From an uncultured Prevotellaceae bacterium (GTDB lineage: Bacteria; Bacteroidota; Bacteroidia; Bacteroidales; Bacteroidaceae), in the NCBI GenBank assembly GCA_900314755.1, contig OMWH01000003.1, positions 101,294 through 165,293 on the forward strand: a DNA stretch of 64,000 bases, in the 5' to 3' direction. Numbering within the stretch: position 1 is the stretch's first letter; the number at the start of each line of letters is the position of its first letter. The position numbers were made by a program, and so were the translations under genes. Of this stretch, positions 26,734 to 35,805 are shown one piece after another. A model generated the notes under the pieces. That model saw only the letters and a program-made list of their open reading frames with translations, had not been told where the DNA came from and ran no database searches.

Positions 26734-26741
26734 TATCTTTG
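26734..26741 (+). promoter_or_regulatory. Promoter -7 box of the exbB-tonB operon
   Basis: TATCTTTG with a long leader of about 115 nt before the exbB ATG. The leader holds a small hairpin, TGCCTT (26776-26781) with AAGGCA (26787-26792), and is AT-rich toward the start codon. Confidence 0.65.
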
Positions 26742-26864
26742 CCAATTGATAGGCGTATCAAAAATGCACCGTCACTGCCTTAAAGCAAGGCAAAACTCAA
26801 TAAATCAGAAAGATATATTATAAATCAATTTATTTAATAACTAAAATTTAAACTTTTTAAAATT

Positions 26865-27692
26865 ATGGCAACTACACAAAAGGCTGCAGCCCCAGCCAAG
26901 AAATCGGGCTTCCAAGGTGTTAAAGCTGCGTGGATTATTCTCGTGATTTGCGCTATCGCTGGTTACAGTGTATGGTATTTCGTAATGGGTAACCCCGACA
27001 ACTTCATAGGTGGTGACCGCAGCGGACACCCCGCAAACCTGCTGGGTACAGTGTATAAAGGAGGTTTCGTAGTAGGTCTGATTTTGACACTGCTCTTCAC
27101 TGTTATCTGCTTAGGTATCGAGCGTTATTTCGCTATTAAGAGTGCTTCTGGTAAGATCAATCTGGCTAAGTTCACTGCTCAGGTTAAGGATCTCATCAAG
27201 GCTCAGAAGTTTGCTGAGGCTGACGCTCTCTGCGACAAGATGCAGGGTTCTGTAGCTAACGTAGTTAAGGCTTCTATCAAGATGTATCAGACCGTTGAGA
27301 CTGACAGCACACTGAAGAAGGCAGCTAAGATTGCTAAGATTCAGCAGGCTCACGAGGAGGCTACTCAGCTGGAGATGCCTACCCTTCAGATGAACATGCC
27401 TATGGTTGCTACCATCGTATCTCTGGGTACCCTGACCGCTCTGTTCGGAACCGTGCTCGGTATGATCGGATCATTCCAGGCTCTGTCTGCTGGTGGTGGT
27501 GCTGACTCTATGGCTCTGTCTGCCGGTATTTCTGAGGCCCTTGTGAACACAGCATCTGGTATTTTGACCTCTTGGGTTGCTACCGTTGTTTACAACTTCT
27601 TCTCTAACAAGATCGACAAGTTGACCTACGCACTCGACGAGATTGGTTTCACCATCGCTGCTACATACGATTCTAACCACAACGAGGCTTAA
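26865..27692 (+). CDS. exbB: MotA/TolQ/ExbB proton channel protein
   Basis: Proton-conducting subunit of the TonB energising complex; 275 residues. An Ala/Lys-rich N-terminus precedes a first helix near 24-42, then helices around 60-85, and the conserved pair near 165-235 with VATIVSLGTLTALFGTVLGM and ALVNTASGILTSWVATVVY. Codon choice is strongly biased toward frequent codons, fitting high expression. First of a six-gene operon with two exbD genes, tonB, a PstS-like lipoprotein and a TPR protein. Confidence 0.93.
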   Translation: MATTQKAAAPAKKSGFQGVKAAWIILVICAIAGYSVWYFVMGNPDNFIGGDRSGHPANLLGTVYKGGFVVGLILTLLFTVICLGIERYFAIKSASGKINLAKFTAQVKDLIKAQKFAEADALCDKMQGSVANVVKASIKMYQTVETDSTLKKAAKIAKIQQAHEEATQLEMPTLQMNMPMVATIVSLGTLTALFGTVLGMIGSFQALSAGGGADSMALSAGISEALVNTASGILTSWVATVVYNFFSNKIDKLTYALDEIGFTIAATYDSNHNEA

Positions 27693-27722
27693 TTTTTAAC
27701 CATCTAAAGCAGTTTAGAGAGA

Positions 27723-28340
27723 ATGGCTAAAATTAAGATACAGAAAAAAGACATCTGGATTGACATGACGCCTATGTCAGACGTGATGACACTGCTTCTG
27801 TGTTTCTTCATGTTGACCTCAACATTCCTGACCCCAGAGCCGGTACAGGTTACTGCACCTAACTCTGTGTCAGAGCTGAAGATTCCAGAGCAGGACGTTC
27901 TGAACATCCTGGTAACCCCAGAGGGTCGTGTCTACTGCGGTACGGAAAACAAGAACAACATGCAGGCGATGCTGGACATCATGACCGACAAGTTCGGCGT
28001 TCAGCTCAACCCCACTCAGGTTAAGCACTTCCGTGAAGATGCTATGGTGGGTGCCAGCATGGCGCAAATGGCAGCGTACCTCAGCCTTGAGCCTGAGAAG
28101 ATGGCTGAACAAGTCCAGAAGCTCGGTCTTCCACTTGACAGTATCAAGGGAGGAAAGAGCGAGTTCCAGGAGTGGGTCACAGCGGCCCGCGAAGCTAATC
28201 CTGACATCAAGCTCGCCATCAAGTGCGACTCCAAGACTCCTTATGCATCTATTAAGAAGTTGATGTCAGAGCTACAGGACATGAACGAGAACCGTTTCCA
28301 ACTCATTACGAATCTCGATGTTAAACGTTTAAACGACTAG
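27723..28340 (+). CDS. exbD: Biopolymer transport protein ExbD, first copy
   Basis: Proton-channel partner of ExbB; 205 residues. One N-terminal helix with the conserved Asp in DMTPMSDVMTLLLCFFML, then a periplasmic domain that is larger than in E. coli ExbD (about 140 residues). The periplasmic part ends in KKLMSELQDMNENRFQLIT, typical of the ExbD fold. It lies 30 bp after exbB and 4 bp before the second exbD. Confidence 0.92.
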   Translation: MAKIKIQKKDIWIDMTPMSDVMTLLLCFFMLTSTFLTPEPVQVTAPNSVSELKIPEQDVLNILVTPEGRVYCGTENKNNMQAMLDIMTDKFGVQLNPTQVKHFREDAMVGASMAQMAAYLSLEPEKMAEQVQKLGLPLDSIKGGKSEFQEWVTAAREANPDIKLAIKCDSKTPYASIKKLMSELQDMNENRFQLITNLDVKRLND

Positions 28341-28344
28341 TATT

Positions 28345-29010
28345 ATGGCAAAAAAGAATCTATCCAAACAGAAGAAGATGGATACCCGCGTGAACTTCAC
28401 GCCGATGGTAGACATGATGATGCTTCTGATCACGTTCTTCATGCTGTGTACTACATTGGCTAAGCCGCAGGCTATGCAGCTGACCATGCCGTCAAACGAT
28501 GACACGAAGAATCTGAATGAAGATCAGAAACAGGTGACTAAGGCTTCTCACACCATCACACTTTACCTTGGCTCTAACGACAAGGTATGGTACATCGCCG
28601 GTCTTCCCAATTACGATGATCCCTCATGTGTGAAGGAGACCAGCTACGGTAAGAATGGTATTGAGAAGGTGCTCAATGAGCATACCACCGAGGAAGGTAT
28701 CAATCCTATTGCCAAGATCAAGATGGCAAAGAAGGAGTTGGATGCCAAGAAGAATGAGTACAACTCTAAGATGACCGATGAGCAGTATCAGGAAGCCCTC
28801 AAGAAACTGAAGAAGGGTGAGCTCCCCAATGGTGAGAAAGTTCCTACGATGACTGTCATCATCCGTCCTCTGAACACTGCGACCTACGAGAACATGGTGG
28901 CAGCCCTCGATGAGATGCTGATTAGCAATGTTGATAAGTACGTCATTGACAATGTCGACAAGATGAGTGACGAAGACAAGGCGCTCATCCAGAAGGCAGG
29001 TGTCAAGTGA
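28345..29010 (+). CDS. exbD: Biopolymer transport protein ExbD, second copy
   Basis: A second ExbD of 221 residues. The membrane helix has the conserved Asp in NFTPMVDMMMLLITFFML. The periplasmic part is larger than in the first copy, with a Lys-rich helix (about residues 125-160), and ends in VIDNVDKMSDEDKALI. Two different ExbD proteins beside one ExbB is the usual Bacteroidota layout, suggesting a mixed pair in the channel; that is inference. Confidence 0.92.
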   Translation: MAKKNLSKQKKMDTRVNFTPMVDMMMLLITFFMLCTTLAKPQAMQLTMPSNDDTKNLNEDQKQVTKASHTITLYLGSNDKVWYIAGLPNYDDPSCVKETSYGKNGIEKVLNEHTTEEGINPIAKIKMAKKELDAKKNEYNSKMTDEQYQEALKKLKKGELPNGEKVPTMTVIIRPLNTATYENMVAALDEMLISNVDKYVIDNVDKMSDEDKALIQKAGVK

Positions 29011-29036
29011 TTAACCCCTAAAATGTAGAAAGAACT

Positions 29037-29870
29037 ATGGCAAAAATAGATCTTATAGACAATGGCTGGGTCGACCTCGTATTCGAAGGTAAGAACCAAG
29101 CATACGGAGCTTATCAACTGCGCAAGAATACCGGTGTCCGCAACCTGAAGGCACTTATCACGATGTTCATTGGTTTCGCTATCATTGCTGCCATCGTCAT
29201 CGCAAAGGTTTCTATTGAGAACTACATTGCATCACAGAATGCAGCCATTGAGGCAGATGTAGAGCTCCAGAGCCTTGCCGAGAAGAAAGAGGCAAAGGTA
29301 GAGAAGAAAGATGAGCCGGAAGTGGAGAAGATTGAGGTCGAGCGTGTAAAAAGCTCTGTAGCATTCACCGTTCCTGAGATTAAGAAGGATAATGAGGTGA
29401 AGGAAGAACAGGAGATGAAATCACAGGAAGAACTGCAAGAGACCAATACCGCTATTGGTGCCTTCAACGTAGAAGGTAACGATGAGACAGCTGGTGAGGT
29501 GCTCAAGGCCAAGGAGGTTATTGCAGAACCCGAGCCACCGAAGGTGGAGGAGACCAAGGTCTTCGACGTGGTAGAACAGATGCCTTCGTTCCCTGGTGGA
29601 CAGGGAGCCCTGATGTCATGGCTTGGCAGTAATATCAAGTATCCTGTTGTAGCAGAAGAGAATGGTGTACAAGGTCGTGTCGTTTGTACCTTCGTGGTAG
29701 AGCGCGACGGTTCTATCACCGACGTGAAAGTCGTTCGTGGTGTTGACCCCTCTTTGGATAAAGAGGCTGTACGTGTGCTCAAAGCTATGCCTAAATGGAT
29801 CCCTGGTAAGCAGAACGGTTCAGCAGTACGTGTGAAGTACACTGTTCCCGTAACCTTCAGACTTCAGTAA
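29037..29870 (+). CDS. tonB: Energy transducer TonB
   Basis: Links the inner-membrane proton channel to outer-membrane SusC/TonB-dependent receptors. The 277-residue protein has a cytosolic N-terminus with FEGKNQAYGAYQLRKN (the Bacteroidota TonB signature), one helix near 43-62, a Glu/Lys/Val/Pro-rich spacer (about 75-180), and the C-terminal TonB domain with FPGGQGALMSWLGSNIKYP and GRVVCTFVVERDGSI. End at FRLQ is typical. It is 4 bp before the PstS-like gene. Confidence 0.95.
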   Translation: MAKIDLIDNGWVDLVFEGKNQAYGAYQLRKNTGVRNLKALITMFIGFAIIAAIVIAKVSIENYIASQNAAIEADVELQSLAEKKEAKVEKKDEPEVEKIEVERVKSSVAFTVPEIKKDNEVKEEQEMKSQEELQETNTAIGAFNVEGNDETAGEVLKAKEVIAEPEPPKVEETKVFDVVEQMPSFPGGQGALMSWLGSNIKYPVVAEENGVQGRVVCTFVVERDGSITDVKVVRGVDPSLDKEAVRVLKAMPKWIPGKQNGSAVRVKYTVPVTFRLQ

Positions 29871-29873
29871 TCT

Positions 29874-30830
29874 ATGACAAAGAACGTATTCAACAAACTC
29901 GTTGGATTAACACTTATATTAGGCTTGCTCCCCGCTTGTGGGAGCAAGCCTAATCCTGAAAAGGAGGAAGCGTATCTGAAAGCCGCAGAGAAACTGGTGG
30001 CAGATGAGAGTTTCTATCCTATTCTCGATGAGGAGCTTTTCTATTTCAACAGCCAGCGTCTGGACACCATAGGCGTGGAATACATTAATGAACAGGAAGC
30101 CGTCGAGAAATTAATGAAACAGGAAACATGGCTTGCCTTCACCACCCGTGACTTCACGGCAAAAGAGAAGAAGAGCCTGCAGGACCAGAAATTCCTGCCC
30201 CGTGCGATACCCATCGCCTATGATGGTCTCTCCATCATCGTTAACAATACCAATCCCGACAGTTGCATCACCATCAAGGACTTTGCACGCCTGCTCCGTG
30301 GAGAAATAACACAATGGAACGAGATTTACCCCGACTCGAAGTTGGGAACTATTGATGTCGTTTTCGACAATCCATTATCCAGTACGGTACGCTGGTGTGT
30401 AGACTCCATCCTCGGAGGAAAGGAGTTTACAAACCCCAATATCGGAGCCGTCAAGACCAGTGCTGCAGTGATCGACTATGTGGAGAACCACAAGAACTCC
30501 CTCGGCATCATCGGGTCAAACTGGCTGAATGACAAACGTGACACAACGAATGTCACCTTTAAGAAGAATATAACAGTGATGGGAGTGTCAAAACTGGACT
30601 CTGCCACCAAGGCAAACAGTTGGAAGCCCTATCAATACTATTTATATAATGGCAACTATCCGTTGCGCCGCACTATCTATGCGTTACTGAATGACACCCG
30701 CAATGGTACGCCAACGGCATTCGCGCATTACTGTCAATTACCCAAGGGACAAATGATCATCCTTCGTTCTGGACTGCTGCCACGCTCAGCGAACATGAAT
30801 GTCCGACAGGTTATTGTCAATAAGGAATAA
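29874..30830 (+). CDS. PstS-like substrate-binding lipoprotein
   Basis: A 318-residue lipoprotein with signal peptide and lipobox LLPAC (Cys near residue 22). The body is a phosphate-binding-protein-like fold (PBP-like, PstS branch): the N-lobe with AFTTRDFTAKEKKSL, IIVNNTNPDSCITIKDFARLL and the WNEIYP element, and the C-lobe with RRTIYALLND. It lacks pstCAB neighbours, and sits directly after tonB. In related genomes the same operon order is seen, so it may assist the TonB complex; phosphate transport is doubtful. A 14-bp perfect hairpin spans codons 16-27. Confidence 0.8.
   Translation: MTKNVFNKLVGLTLILGLLPACGSKPNPEKEEAYLKAAEKLVADESFYPILDEELFYFNSQRLDTIGVEYINEQEAVEKLMKQETWLAFTTRDFTAKEKKSLQDQKFLPRAIPIAYDGLSIIVNNTNPDSCITIKDFARLLRGEITQWNEIYPDSKLGTIDVVFDNPLSSTVRWCVDSILGGKEFTNPNIGAVKTSAAVIDYVENHKNSLGIIGSNWLNDKRDTTNVTFKKNITVMGVSKLDSATKANSWKPYQYYLYNGNYPLRRTIYALLNDTRNGTPTAFAHYCQLPKGQMIILRSGLLPRSANMNVRQVIVNKE
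29919..29953 (+). other. Strong hairpin inside the PstS-like signal-peptide coding region
   Basis: Perfect 14-bp inverted repeat: TTAGGCTTGCTCCC at 29919-29932 and its complement at 29940-29953, 7-nt loop. There is no T tract after it, so it is not a standard terminator; it may slow translation or protect the upstream mRNA. Confidence 0.8.
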
Positions 30831-30905
30831 ACCAAAAGGACGTTTTCACGTCTATAAAGATAGAGACTAGAAACAAGAAGTATAACTTTAATAAAAACAA
30901 GGATT

Positions 30906-32333
30906 ATGAAAGCAATGAAATATCTCGTAATGGGAGCGCTGATGATAGGATTCGGCACTCCAGTAATGGCACAGGACGGTACAAAGGCCGACATTGATGC
31001 CGTAAAGAAAATTATTAGTAGCAAACCGGCAGACCTGGACAAGCAGATGAAGCCTTATTACAAGGAGAACAGAAAGAATGCTGAGATGATGCTTGCCTTT
31101 GGTCGTGCTTTCTATGAGGCTGGCGACACAGCAAATGCCCGTGTATATGCACAACACGCATTGACAGCCTCCAAGAACAAGTGTGCTCCTGCATACGTGC
31201 TGTTAGGCGATATCGCAGCCCTTTCCGATGACGGTGGTCTTGCAGCCTCTTACTATGACAATGCCATCTATTACGACAAGAAACTCGCCGAGGCTTATCG
31301 TAAATATGCCATGGTATACCGTAAGATTGACCCAAGAGGTGCCGCCCAGAAGCTTGACGACTTGAAGGCTAACTGCCCAGAGGTGAATGTTGACGCTATC
31401 AAAGGACATATCTTCATGATTGCCGGTGATGAGAAGAGCGCATACAATGAGTTCAAGAAAGTGCCCATCACCGAGTTGGACAAGAGCTACCTGAATGAGT
31501 TTGCCCGTGCCAGCTATTTCCAGGGTCACTTCGAGGACGCTCTCGCAGCTTGCGAGCAGGGACTGAAAGACAAACCCCGTAATGCCACTTTCACCCGTCT
31601 TGCCATGTTCAGCAACTACGAGTTGAAGAACTACGATGCAGCAAAGGCATATATCCACAAGTACTTCAACGAGACAGACAGTGCCAAGTACTCAGAGTAC
31701 GACCACTACTATTCAGCTTTGATCTACGACGCACTGGGTGAGCAGCAGAATGCCTTCAGCGAGTATGACAAGGCACTTGTACTGGTCAATGACTCTTCTA
31801 TGATTAAGAAGTGGGCTATCCTGAAGACACTCTCTGACGCTTATCTGAAGAACAAGGACTTCGTGAAGGCTACCGACTATTACAAGCAGATGCTTGCCGC
31901 TAAGAAAGAGCTGACTTATGATGACGAGGAAGGACTTGCCAATATCTACACCAAAGATGGTGACGCTTCCGGAGATGCTGCCAAGAAGGCTGAGATGATC
32001 AAGAAGGCTGACGAGGTCTATGCAGCCCTCATCCAGAAGTACCCGACTCAGGAGGTATATTCTACCTACATGCGTGCAAACCTCAACAACAAGCTTGACA
32101 ACAACATGGAGAAGGCACTTGCCAAACCCTATTATGAGAAGCTTGCCTCACTGCTGAGTTCACGCACCGACCGCACCAAAGGTCAGGATACCATGCTGAA
32201 GACCGCCTACCACTACCTGATGTTCAACGCATACATCAACAAGAATGTAGACGGTGCCAAAGCATTTGCTGGGAAGATCCTCCAGATCGACCCAGAATAC
32301 AAAGCAGCTTTGGAGATCCAGGCTTTGAAATAA
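30906..32333 (+). CDS. TPR-repeat periplasmic protein
   Basis: A 475-residue protein with a signal peptide (about residues 1-22, ending GTPVMA) and tetratricopeptide helices across the whole length. Visible units include AEAYRKYAMVYRKI, FEDALAACEQGLKDKP, QNAFSEYDKALVL and DFVKATDYYKQML. TPR proteins scaffold other proteins; last gene of the tonB operon in this layout, so a role in outer-membrane transport or envelope organisation is plausible. No enzymatic motif seen. A terminator follows after 17 bp. Confidence 0.85.
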   Translation: MKAMKYLVMGALMIGFGTPVMAQDGTKADIDAVKKIISSKPADLDKQMKPYYKENRKNAEMMLAFGRAFYEAGDTANARVYAQHALTASKNKCAPAYVLLGDIAALSDDGGLAASYYDNAIYYDKKLAEAYRKYAMVYRKIDPRGAAQKLDDLKANCPEVNVDAIKGHIFMIAGDEKSAYNEFKKVPITELDKSYLNEFARASYFQGHFEDALAACEQGLKDKPRNATFTRLAMFSNYELKNYDAAKAYIHKYFNETDSAKYSEYDHYYSALIYDALGEQQNAFSEYDKALVLVNDSSMIKKWAILKTLSDAYLKNKDFVKATDYYKQMLAAKKELTYDDEEGLANIYTKDGDASGDAAKKAEMIKKADEVYAALIQKYPTQEVYSTYMRANLNNKLDNNMEKALAKPYYEKLASLLSSRTDRTKGQDTMLKTAYHYLMFNAYINKNVDGAKAFAGKILQIDPEYKAALEIQALK

Positions 32334-32350
32334 TTCAAATCCACAATAAA

Positions 32351-32382
32351 GGAGCGTAAGTTTCGGCTTACGCCCCTTTTTT
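32351..32382 (+). terminator. Terminator of the tonB operon
   Basis: Stem GGAGCGTAAG at 32351-32360 pairs with CTTACGCCCC (one mismatch), followed by six T. It is only 10 bp before the sensor-kinase start. Confidence 0.8.
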
Positions 32383-32392
32383 ACCAATAATC

Positions 32393-34429
32393 ATGAATCT
32401 AAGGAAACTAAAAAACATCATTATAGGAACAGGAGTTGTCACCATCATGGGGATGACAGCCTGCACCTCACATGACAAACAAGTTTCCTTTGAAAATAAG
32501 ACACAGAGCAAACAAGACTCCATCATACAGTCAGTCATTGACGAGGACATGGACAGTGCACTCCGCCTGATAGACAGTCTTGAAGACAAACACCTCCTTC
32601 CTGAACACAAGGTAAACTTTTATCGGGGACAGATCCATTTCAAGTTAGGACAAGAGCTTACCGCAGAACTTTATTACAAGAAAGCACTCACAAGTGATGA
32701 CTTACTGGAAGAGAGACCGTCACTCTATTATTTCGTATCAGACCAACTCTCAACGATTCTTACCTTAAAAGGCGACCAGGACGGAGCTGTCAAAACAGCG
32801 ACAGAAGCTTATACTATTGTCCAGAAGGACACCACACAGGAAGGACACTACTGGTCAGCCATCCTGCTTCACGACATCGGTTACAGCCAGATGCAGTTAG
32901 GGCATTACCAAGATGCGAGAAAGAACTTCGTCCAGGCATGGAACACCCTGAAACAACTGGTAAACACCAACCCGACATTCGACAATCTTTATACCTGGGC
33001 GAGGATTACCTATAACATCATTGATGCCTACACGAGTACCGAACAGTTTAAAGAAGCAGAGAAATGGCTCCCCCAAGCCGAGGAAGCCATCAGCCGGATG
33101 TCAGCATCTCCTGAGTGCCCCGCCGCTACCGCTGAGGAGTACACCGCAGGTCTCAACACCCATAAGGCACTGATCTACGTCAAAACCAACCGCCGTGCAG
33201 AAGCCCATCAGGCATACCAGCGATTCATCGGTACCAATTATTCTAAGACGAACGCTGGTCTCATCGAGCATAGCGAATACCTCGAGAATGCTGAACGCTG
33301 GGAGGATTTAGCTAAGCTAAGCCCAAAGGTTGACTCTGTCGTACACTCATGGGGAATCCCTCTGTCACTGTATTACCTGAAGTCATATCTCAACCCATCC
33401 CTGAAAGCCTATATCAAATCAGGGAACAAGGAGCAGGCACTCAAGATGGCAGAGCGGATTGTTGACTCCGTCGACTCTGTCTACAATTACGAGCGCCAGC
33501 ATAATGCGGCAGAACTCGCCATCATGTACGAGACACAAGAAAAGGAGAAGCAAATTTCCGAGCAGCAGTCGATGCTTAAGAACCAACGCTACTTAGCTTT
33601 TCTTGTAGCTGCTCTCCTCATCCTCATCTCCATCATCATCATCACACTCCTGCGTCTGCGCAGTGCCAGAAAACTGGCTGACAAGAACAAGGAGCTGAAA
33701 CAGAAGAACAAAGAGCTGATACAAGCCAACGCCCGTGCTGAGGAATCGTCACGCATGAAGACCGACTTCATCCAGCAGATTTCCCATGAGATACGCACTC
33801 CCCTCAATGTGCTTAGCGGTTTCACACAGATACTGACAGCCCCCAATGCGGAGCTGACAGAGGAAGAGCGTGCAGATATCAATGAGCGTGTGACACAAAA
33901 CACAAACCGCATCACAGAACTCGTCAACAAGATGCTGGAGCTCTCTGACATGCATAGCAAGAGTGTCATCGACAGAGTCGACCATGTGACTACCGTACAG
34001 ATTGCCGCACAGGCGGTGGAAAGCTCTGACATATCAAAGGCAAAGCACCTCACTTTCAATATGGAGTTCGACCCGTCTGCCGACAAGATGATACGCACCA
34101 ATTCCTATTCAGCCTCCCGTGCCTTAGCACTGCTGCTGAACAATGCCGCAAAGTTCACAAAGGAAGGCAGTGCGGAATTACGCATCACCATTGACGGAAA
34201 CACACAGATGGTCGTATATACGGTTACCGATACAGGTATAGGAATACCTCCCTACGAGGCAGAGCATATCTTCGAGGAGTTCTTCCAGCTCGACAACTAC
34301 TACGAGGGAACCGGTATCGGACTGAGTGTGGCTCGCAGTATTGCCCGCCGTCTGGGAGGTGACATCCGTCTTGACACCACCTACCAGGGAGGAGCCCGCT
34401 TCGTGATGACCCTTCCTGACGAGAAATAA
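32393..34429 (+). CDS. TPR sensor histidine kinase, lipoprotein type
   Basis: A 678-residue sensor kinase. The N-terminus has a lipobox-like MGMTAC (Cys24), followed by TPR helices in the periplasm (about 50-390), a membrane helix near 401-424, a coiled coil, and the kinase core. His465 is in QISHEIRTPLN (H-box); the N-box is NNAAKFT, and the G-boxes are DTGIGIPP and GTGIGLSVA. No receiver domain and no adjacent response regulator. Transcription may come from read-through of the upstream terminator or an unseen promoter. Confidence 0.93.
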   Translation: MNLRKLKNIIIGTGVVTIMGMTACTSHDKQVSFENKTQSKQDSIIQSVIDEDMDSALRLIDSLEDKHLLPEHKVNFYRGQIHFKLGQELTAELYYKKALTSDDLLEERPSLYYFVSDQLSTILTLKGDQDGAVKTATEAYTIVQKDTTQEGHYWSAILLHDIGYSQMQLGHYQDARKNFVQAWNTLKQLVNTNPTFDNLYTWARITYNIIDAYTSTEQFKEAEKWLPQAEEAISRMSASPECPAATAEEYTAGLNTHKALIYVKTNRRAEAHQAYQRFIGTNYSKTNAGLIEHSEYLENAERWEDLAKLSPKVDSVVHSWGIPLSLYYLKSYLNPSLKAYIKSGNKEQALKMAERIVDSVDSVYNYERQHNAAELAIMYETQEKEKQISEQQSMLKNQRYLAFLVAALLILISIIIITLLRLRSARKLADKNKELKQKNKELIQANARAEESSRMKTDFIQQISHEIRTPLNVLSGFTQILTAPNAELTEEERADINERVTQNTNRITELVNKMLELSDMHSKSVIDRVDHVTTVQIAAQAVESSDISKAKHLTFNMEFDPSADKMIRTNSYSASRALALLLNNAAKFTKEGSAELRITIDGNTQMVVYTVTDTGIGIPPYEAEHIFEEFFQLDNYYEGTGIGLSVARSIARRLGGDIRLDTTYQGGARFVMTLPDEK

Positions 34430-34433
34430 AAAA

Positions 34434-34453
34434 GGCTTTCCTTTCGGAAAGCC
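34434..34453 (-). terminator. Terminator after the ferredoxin gene
   Basis: Stem GGCTTTCC / GGAAAGCC with a TTTC loop. On the minus strand it is followed by a T run, so it ends the ferredoxin transcript; it also sits just after the sensor-kinase stop. Confidence 0.75.
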
Positions 34454-34481
34454 CTATGTTTCTGTTCAACTTTTTCGTGAC

Positions 34482-34652
34482 TTATGCCGGAAGGCTGATA
34501 GCCTCTGACGGACAAACGTCAGCACATGTACCGCACTCTGTGCAGACATCGGGGTTGATAGAATACTTATCGCCCTCAGAGATAGCTCCTGCTGGGCACT
34601 CATCGATACATGTTCCACATGCGATGCAGTCGTCACCAATTACGTATGCCAT
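34482..34652 (-). CDS. 4Fe-4S ferredoxin, 56 residues
   Basis: A tiny bacterial-type 2[4Fe-4S] ferredoxin, an electron carrier in the cytosol. Translation of the minus strand gives MAYVIGDDCIACGTC as the N-terminus, with two clusters CxxCxxCxxxCP: CIACGTCIDECP and CTECGTCADVCP. It ends in AISLPA. The start at 34652 is preceded by a -7 box at 34709-34702 with a leader of about 45 nt. Single-gene transcript between convergent and divergent neighbours. Confidence 0.95.
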   Translation of the reverse strand: MAYVIGDDCIACGTCIDECPAGAISEGDKYSINPDVCTECGTCADVCPSEAISLPA

Positions 34653-34701
34653 AATCTTTAATATTTAAATTGTTAATACTAATTACTTACTATTTGTGAT
34701 G

Positions 34702-34709
34702 CAAAGATA
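34702..34709 (-). promoter_or_regulatory. Promoter -7 box of the ferredoxin gene
   Basis: Minus-strand TATCTTTG, about 50 bp before the ATG. Confidence 0.65.
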
Positions 34710-34808
34710 GGAATATTTTTCGATATATACCTAACTTTAGGTAGACTATTTTTATAATTTATACGATGTCGAAATAATAAAAGACCCTCCTGCTGCGTTA
34801 TTTTTAAT

Positions 34809-35558
34809 GTGAAAAAGAAACGAATCCTTCTCCTGGCGTTATTGCTTGTCAGCATACTTTCCGCACAGGCACAACAACGCCGTGTGCAGCACAAGCCCTA
34901 TATCGACCTGCGCCCTTTGCATTTCGGTATTGTGGTAGGTACCCATCTGCAAGATATTGAGTTTGAGAATGTAGGTCCACAGGTCCTTGTCGACGAGGAA
35001 GGCAATGCCAGTGAGCACCTCATCATGGCAGATGCCGACAAATGGAACGCTGGCTTTTCCGTCGGTGTGCTTGGTGAGTTGCGTCTGCACGACAACATTG
35101 CCTTGCGCTTCTCCCCCACCATGCATTTCGGTGCCAAGCACCTCACCTTCATTAATATGCGGGATCTGAATGAGGACGGTCAGCCGCGTAAGGTAACCCA
35201 GGACCTGAAGAACACGTATGTCGCACTGCCCCTGAACATCAAGTTCAGTGCCCCCCGTTTCAACAACTACCGTCCTTTCATCTCCGCAGGTATCAGCGGC
35301 ACCATCAACCTTACCGGTGGTGGCGAGGACTATGTCGCTCTGAAACGCTTCTCGACGATGGTGGAGGTAGGACTTGGCTGTGACTTCTACTTACCATTCT
35401 TCAAGCTCATCCCCGAGTTGAAGTTCTGCTATGGCTTAGGCAACAGTCTTGACACCAATCATATCAATGAGCTGAAAGACACCAACAAGCGCGCCTATGC
35501 CAGCAGTGTCAGCAGTGCCCAGTCAAAGATGATCATGCTCTCGTTCTATTTCGAGTAA
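34809..35558 (+). CDS. PorT-like outer-membrane beta-barrel protein
   Basis: A 249-residue protein with a signal peptide (KKKRILLLALLLVS, ending near AQAQ) and alternating strands (LHFGIVVGTHLQDIEF, ALRFSPTMHFG, VALPLNIKFSA, ending FYFE with a terminal aromatic) typical of an eight-strand barrel. It resembles PorT, a part of the type IX secretion system, though similar barrels have other roles. The start codon is GTG at 34809; the ATG two bases upstream is out of frame and hits TGA at once. Single gene. Confidence 0.8.
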   Translation: MKKKRILLLALLLVSILSAQAQQRRVQHKPYIDLRPLHFGIVVGTHLQDIEFENVGPQVLVDEEGNASEHLIMADADKWNAGFSVGVLGELRLHDNIALRFSPTMHFGAKHLTFINMRDLNEDGQPRKVTQDLKNTYVALPLNIKFSAPRFNNYRPFISAGISGTINLTGGGEDYVALKRFSTMVEVGLGCDFYLPFFKLIPELKFCYGLGNSLDTNHINELKDTNKRAYASSVSSAQSKMIMLSFYFE

Positions 35559-35706
35559 TGCGTGCGGCTGGCAGCCCCATTGCCATGACGATGCAGAGAA
35601 CCATTTTCCTTTTCATTTACATTGACTTTACGGCTACAAAAATACGAAAAAAGGGGAGAAAAACAAAAAAAACACCTTTTTTATTGTGAGATTCAAGAAA
35701 AAGCAG

Positions 35707-35714
35707 TACCTTTG
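35707..35714 (+). promoter_or_regulatory. Promoter -7 box of rplS
   Basis: TACCTTTG followed by a leader of about 85 nt before the rplS ATG. The leader may serve autoregulation, but no known L19 leader motif was recognised. Confidence 0.65.
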
Positions 35715-35805
35715 CACCCGCTTTCCGCGTAATCGCTGGCAGGAAGTCACGTGTTGCCTGTTATGTTGCGTAGGAACGATACAACAATTTAATTTAAAGG
35801 ATACA

